From Gammaproteobacteria bacterium (GTDB lineage: Bacteria > Pseudomonadota > Gammaproteobacteria > Burkholderiales > Nitrosomonadaceae): a DNA stretch of 43,684 bases. Position numbers and translations under genes: made by a program. Within the stretch, counting starts at the first letter, position 1, and every line of letters begins with the position of its first letter. Where the stretch lies: NCBI GenBank assembly GCA_030431985.1, contig JAUIIB010000024.1, positions 1 through 43,684 on the forward strand, read 5' to 3'. The notes under the pieces were generated by a model. The model was given only the letters and a program-made list of their open reading frames with translations. It was not told where the DNA came from and did not search any database. Below, in pieces: positions 43,581 to 43,684 of this stretch.

Positions 43581-43684
43581 ATGCAGACAAATTTCATGGA
43601 GCTATTGTCAAATGTGGTGTATGGAGAATCAAGCGGCGACCTGTTTTTGATCTCCATTTTGTTTAACGCCGTTAACGAATTTGA
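43581..43684 (+). CDS. Possible start of a gene running off the window
   Basis: An open frame from ATG 43581 reads MQTNFMELLSNVVYGESSGD then LFLISILFNAVNEF to the window edge without a stop. There is no clear ribosome site and no recognisable domain in 34 codons. It may be chance. Confidence 0.25.
   Translation, partial: MQTNFMELLSNVVYGESSGDLFLISILFNAVNEF

Overview
The window looks like chromosomal DNA of an ammonia-oxidising betaproteobacterium close to Nitrosomonas. The best single clue is a small exported histidine-rich protein (28997-29341, minus) that closely resembles SmbP, the small metal-binding protein described from Nitrosomonas europaea. The order pilC-pilD-coaE, rsgA/pterin dehydratase/M48 peptidase/orn and M16 peptidase-ftsY-ftsE-ftsX-rpoH, and the low to moderate GC of the core genes, also fit Nitrosomonadales. 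The organism call is inference; no search was run.

Region 1 (1-4690, minus strand) is a visibly GC-richer block. It holds a tightly overlapping operon: a CadC-type ArsR regulator with the cysteine pairs of a Cd/Pb sensor, an outer-membrane porin-like barrel, an exported FMN_bind-like protein, an OB-like lipoprotein with a His/Glu-rich segment, a MacB/LolC-type ABC permease, its ATPase, and the start of an SMR-type small exporter cut by the window edge. A decayed IS3-family transposase remnant lies directly upstream of the regulator. Together these suggest an acquired envelope-spanning metal-stress system that I cannot match to a named one.

Region 2 (4800-12660) holds small stress or membrane genes (an orphan HigA-like regulator, a YqjD/YqjE-like cluster, a PLDc_N miniprotein), an AI-2E family transporter, a YdjM-like membrane protein, a class I glutamine amidotransferase, and the DUF2868/DUF3482 pair (membrane protein plus GTPase).

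Region 3 (12860-31950) is mostly core: type IV pilus pilC and pilD, coaE, an RlpA-like lipoprotein, argE, a CDF metal exporter, rsgA, pterin-4a-carbinolamine dehydratase, an M48 protease, orn, an exported EF-hand and His/Asp/Glu-rich repeat protein, an M16 protease, ftsY, ftsE, ftsX, rpoH, smbP, hemF and aroC. A CIRCE-like element overlaps the likely rpoH promoter, so HrcA probably represses the heat-shock sigma factor gene.

Region 4 (32200-33460) has tRNA-Arg(ACG), tRNA-Phe(GAA) and then about 1 kb of wreckage: several hairpins, a broken XRE-type regulator, a possible transposase tail and an unrecognised protein-like fragment.

Region 5 (33464-43684) is a copper/heavy-metal island: a CopA-type P1B ATPase facing a convergent CusCBA-type RND efflux operon headed by a CzcI-like small exported protein, then a DUF318/ArsP-type permease. 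A dyad sits in the spacer of the predicted cus promoter, but no cognate metal regulator is in view. Metal handling recurs across the window (ArsR operon, CDF, EF-hand protein, SmbP, CopA, Cus). No CRISPR array, prophage or rRNA was seen.
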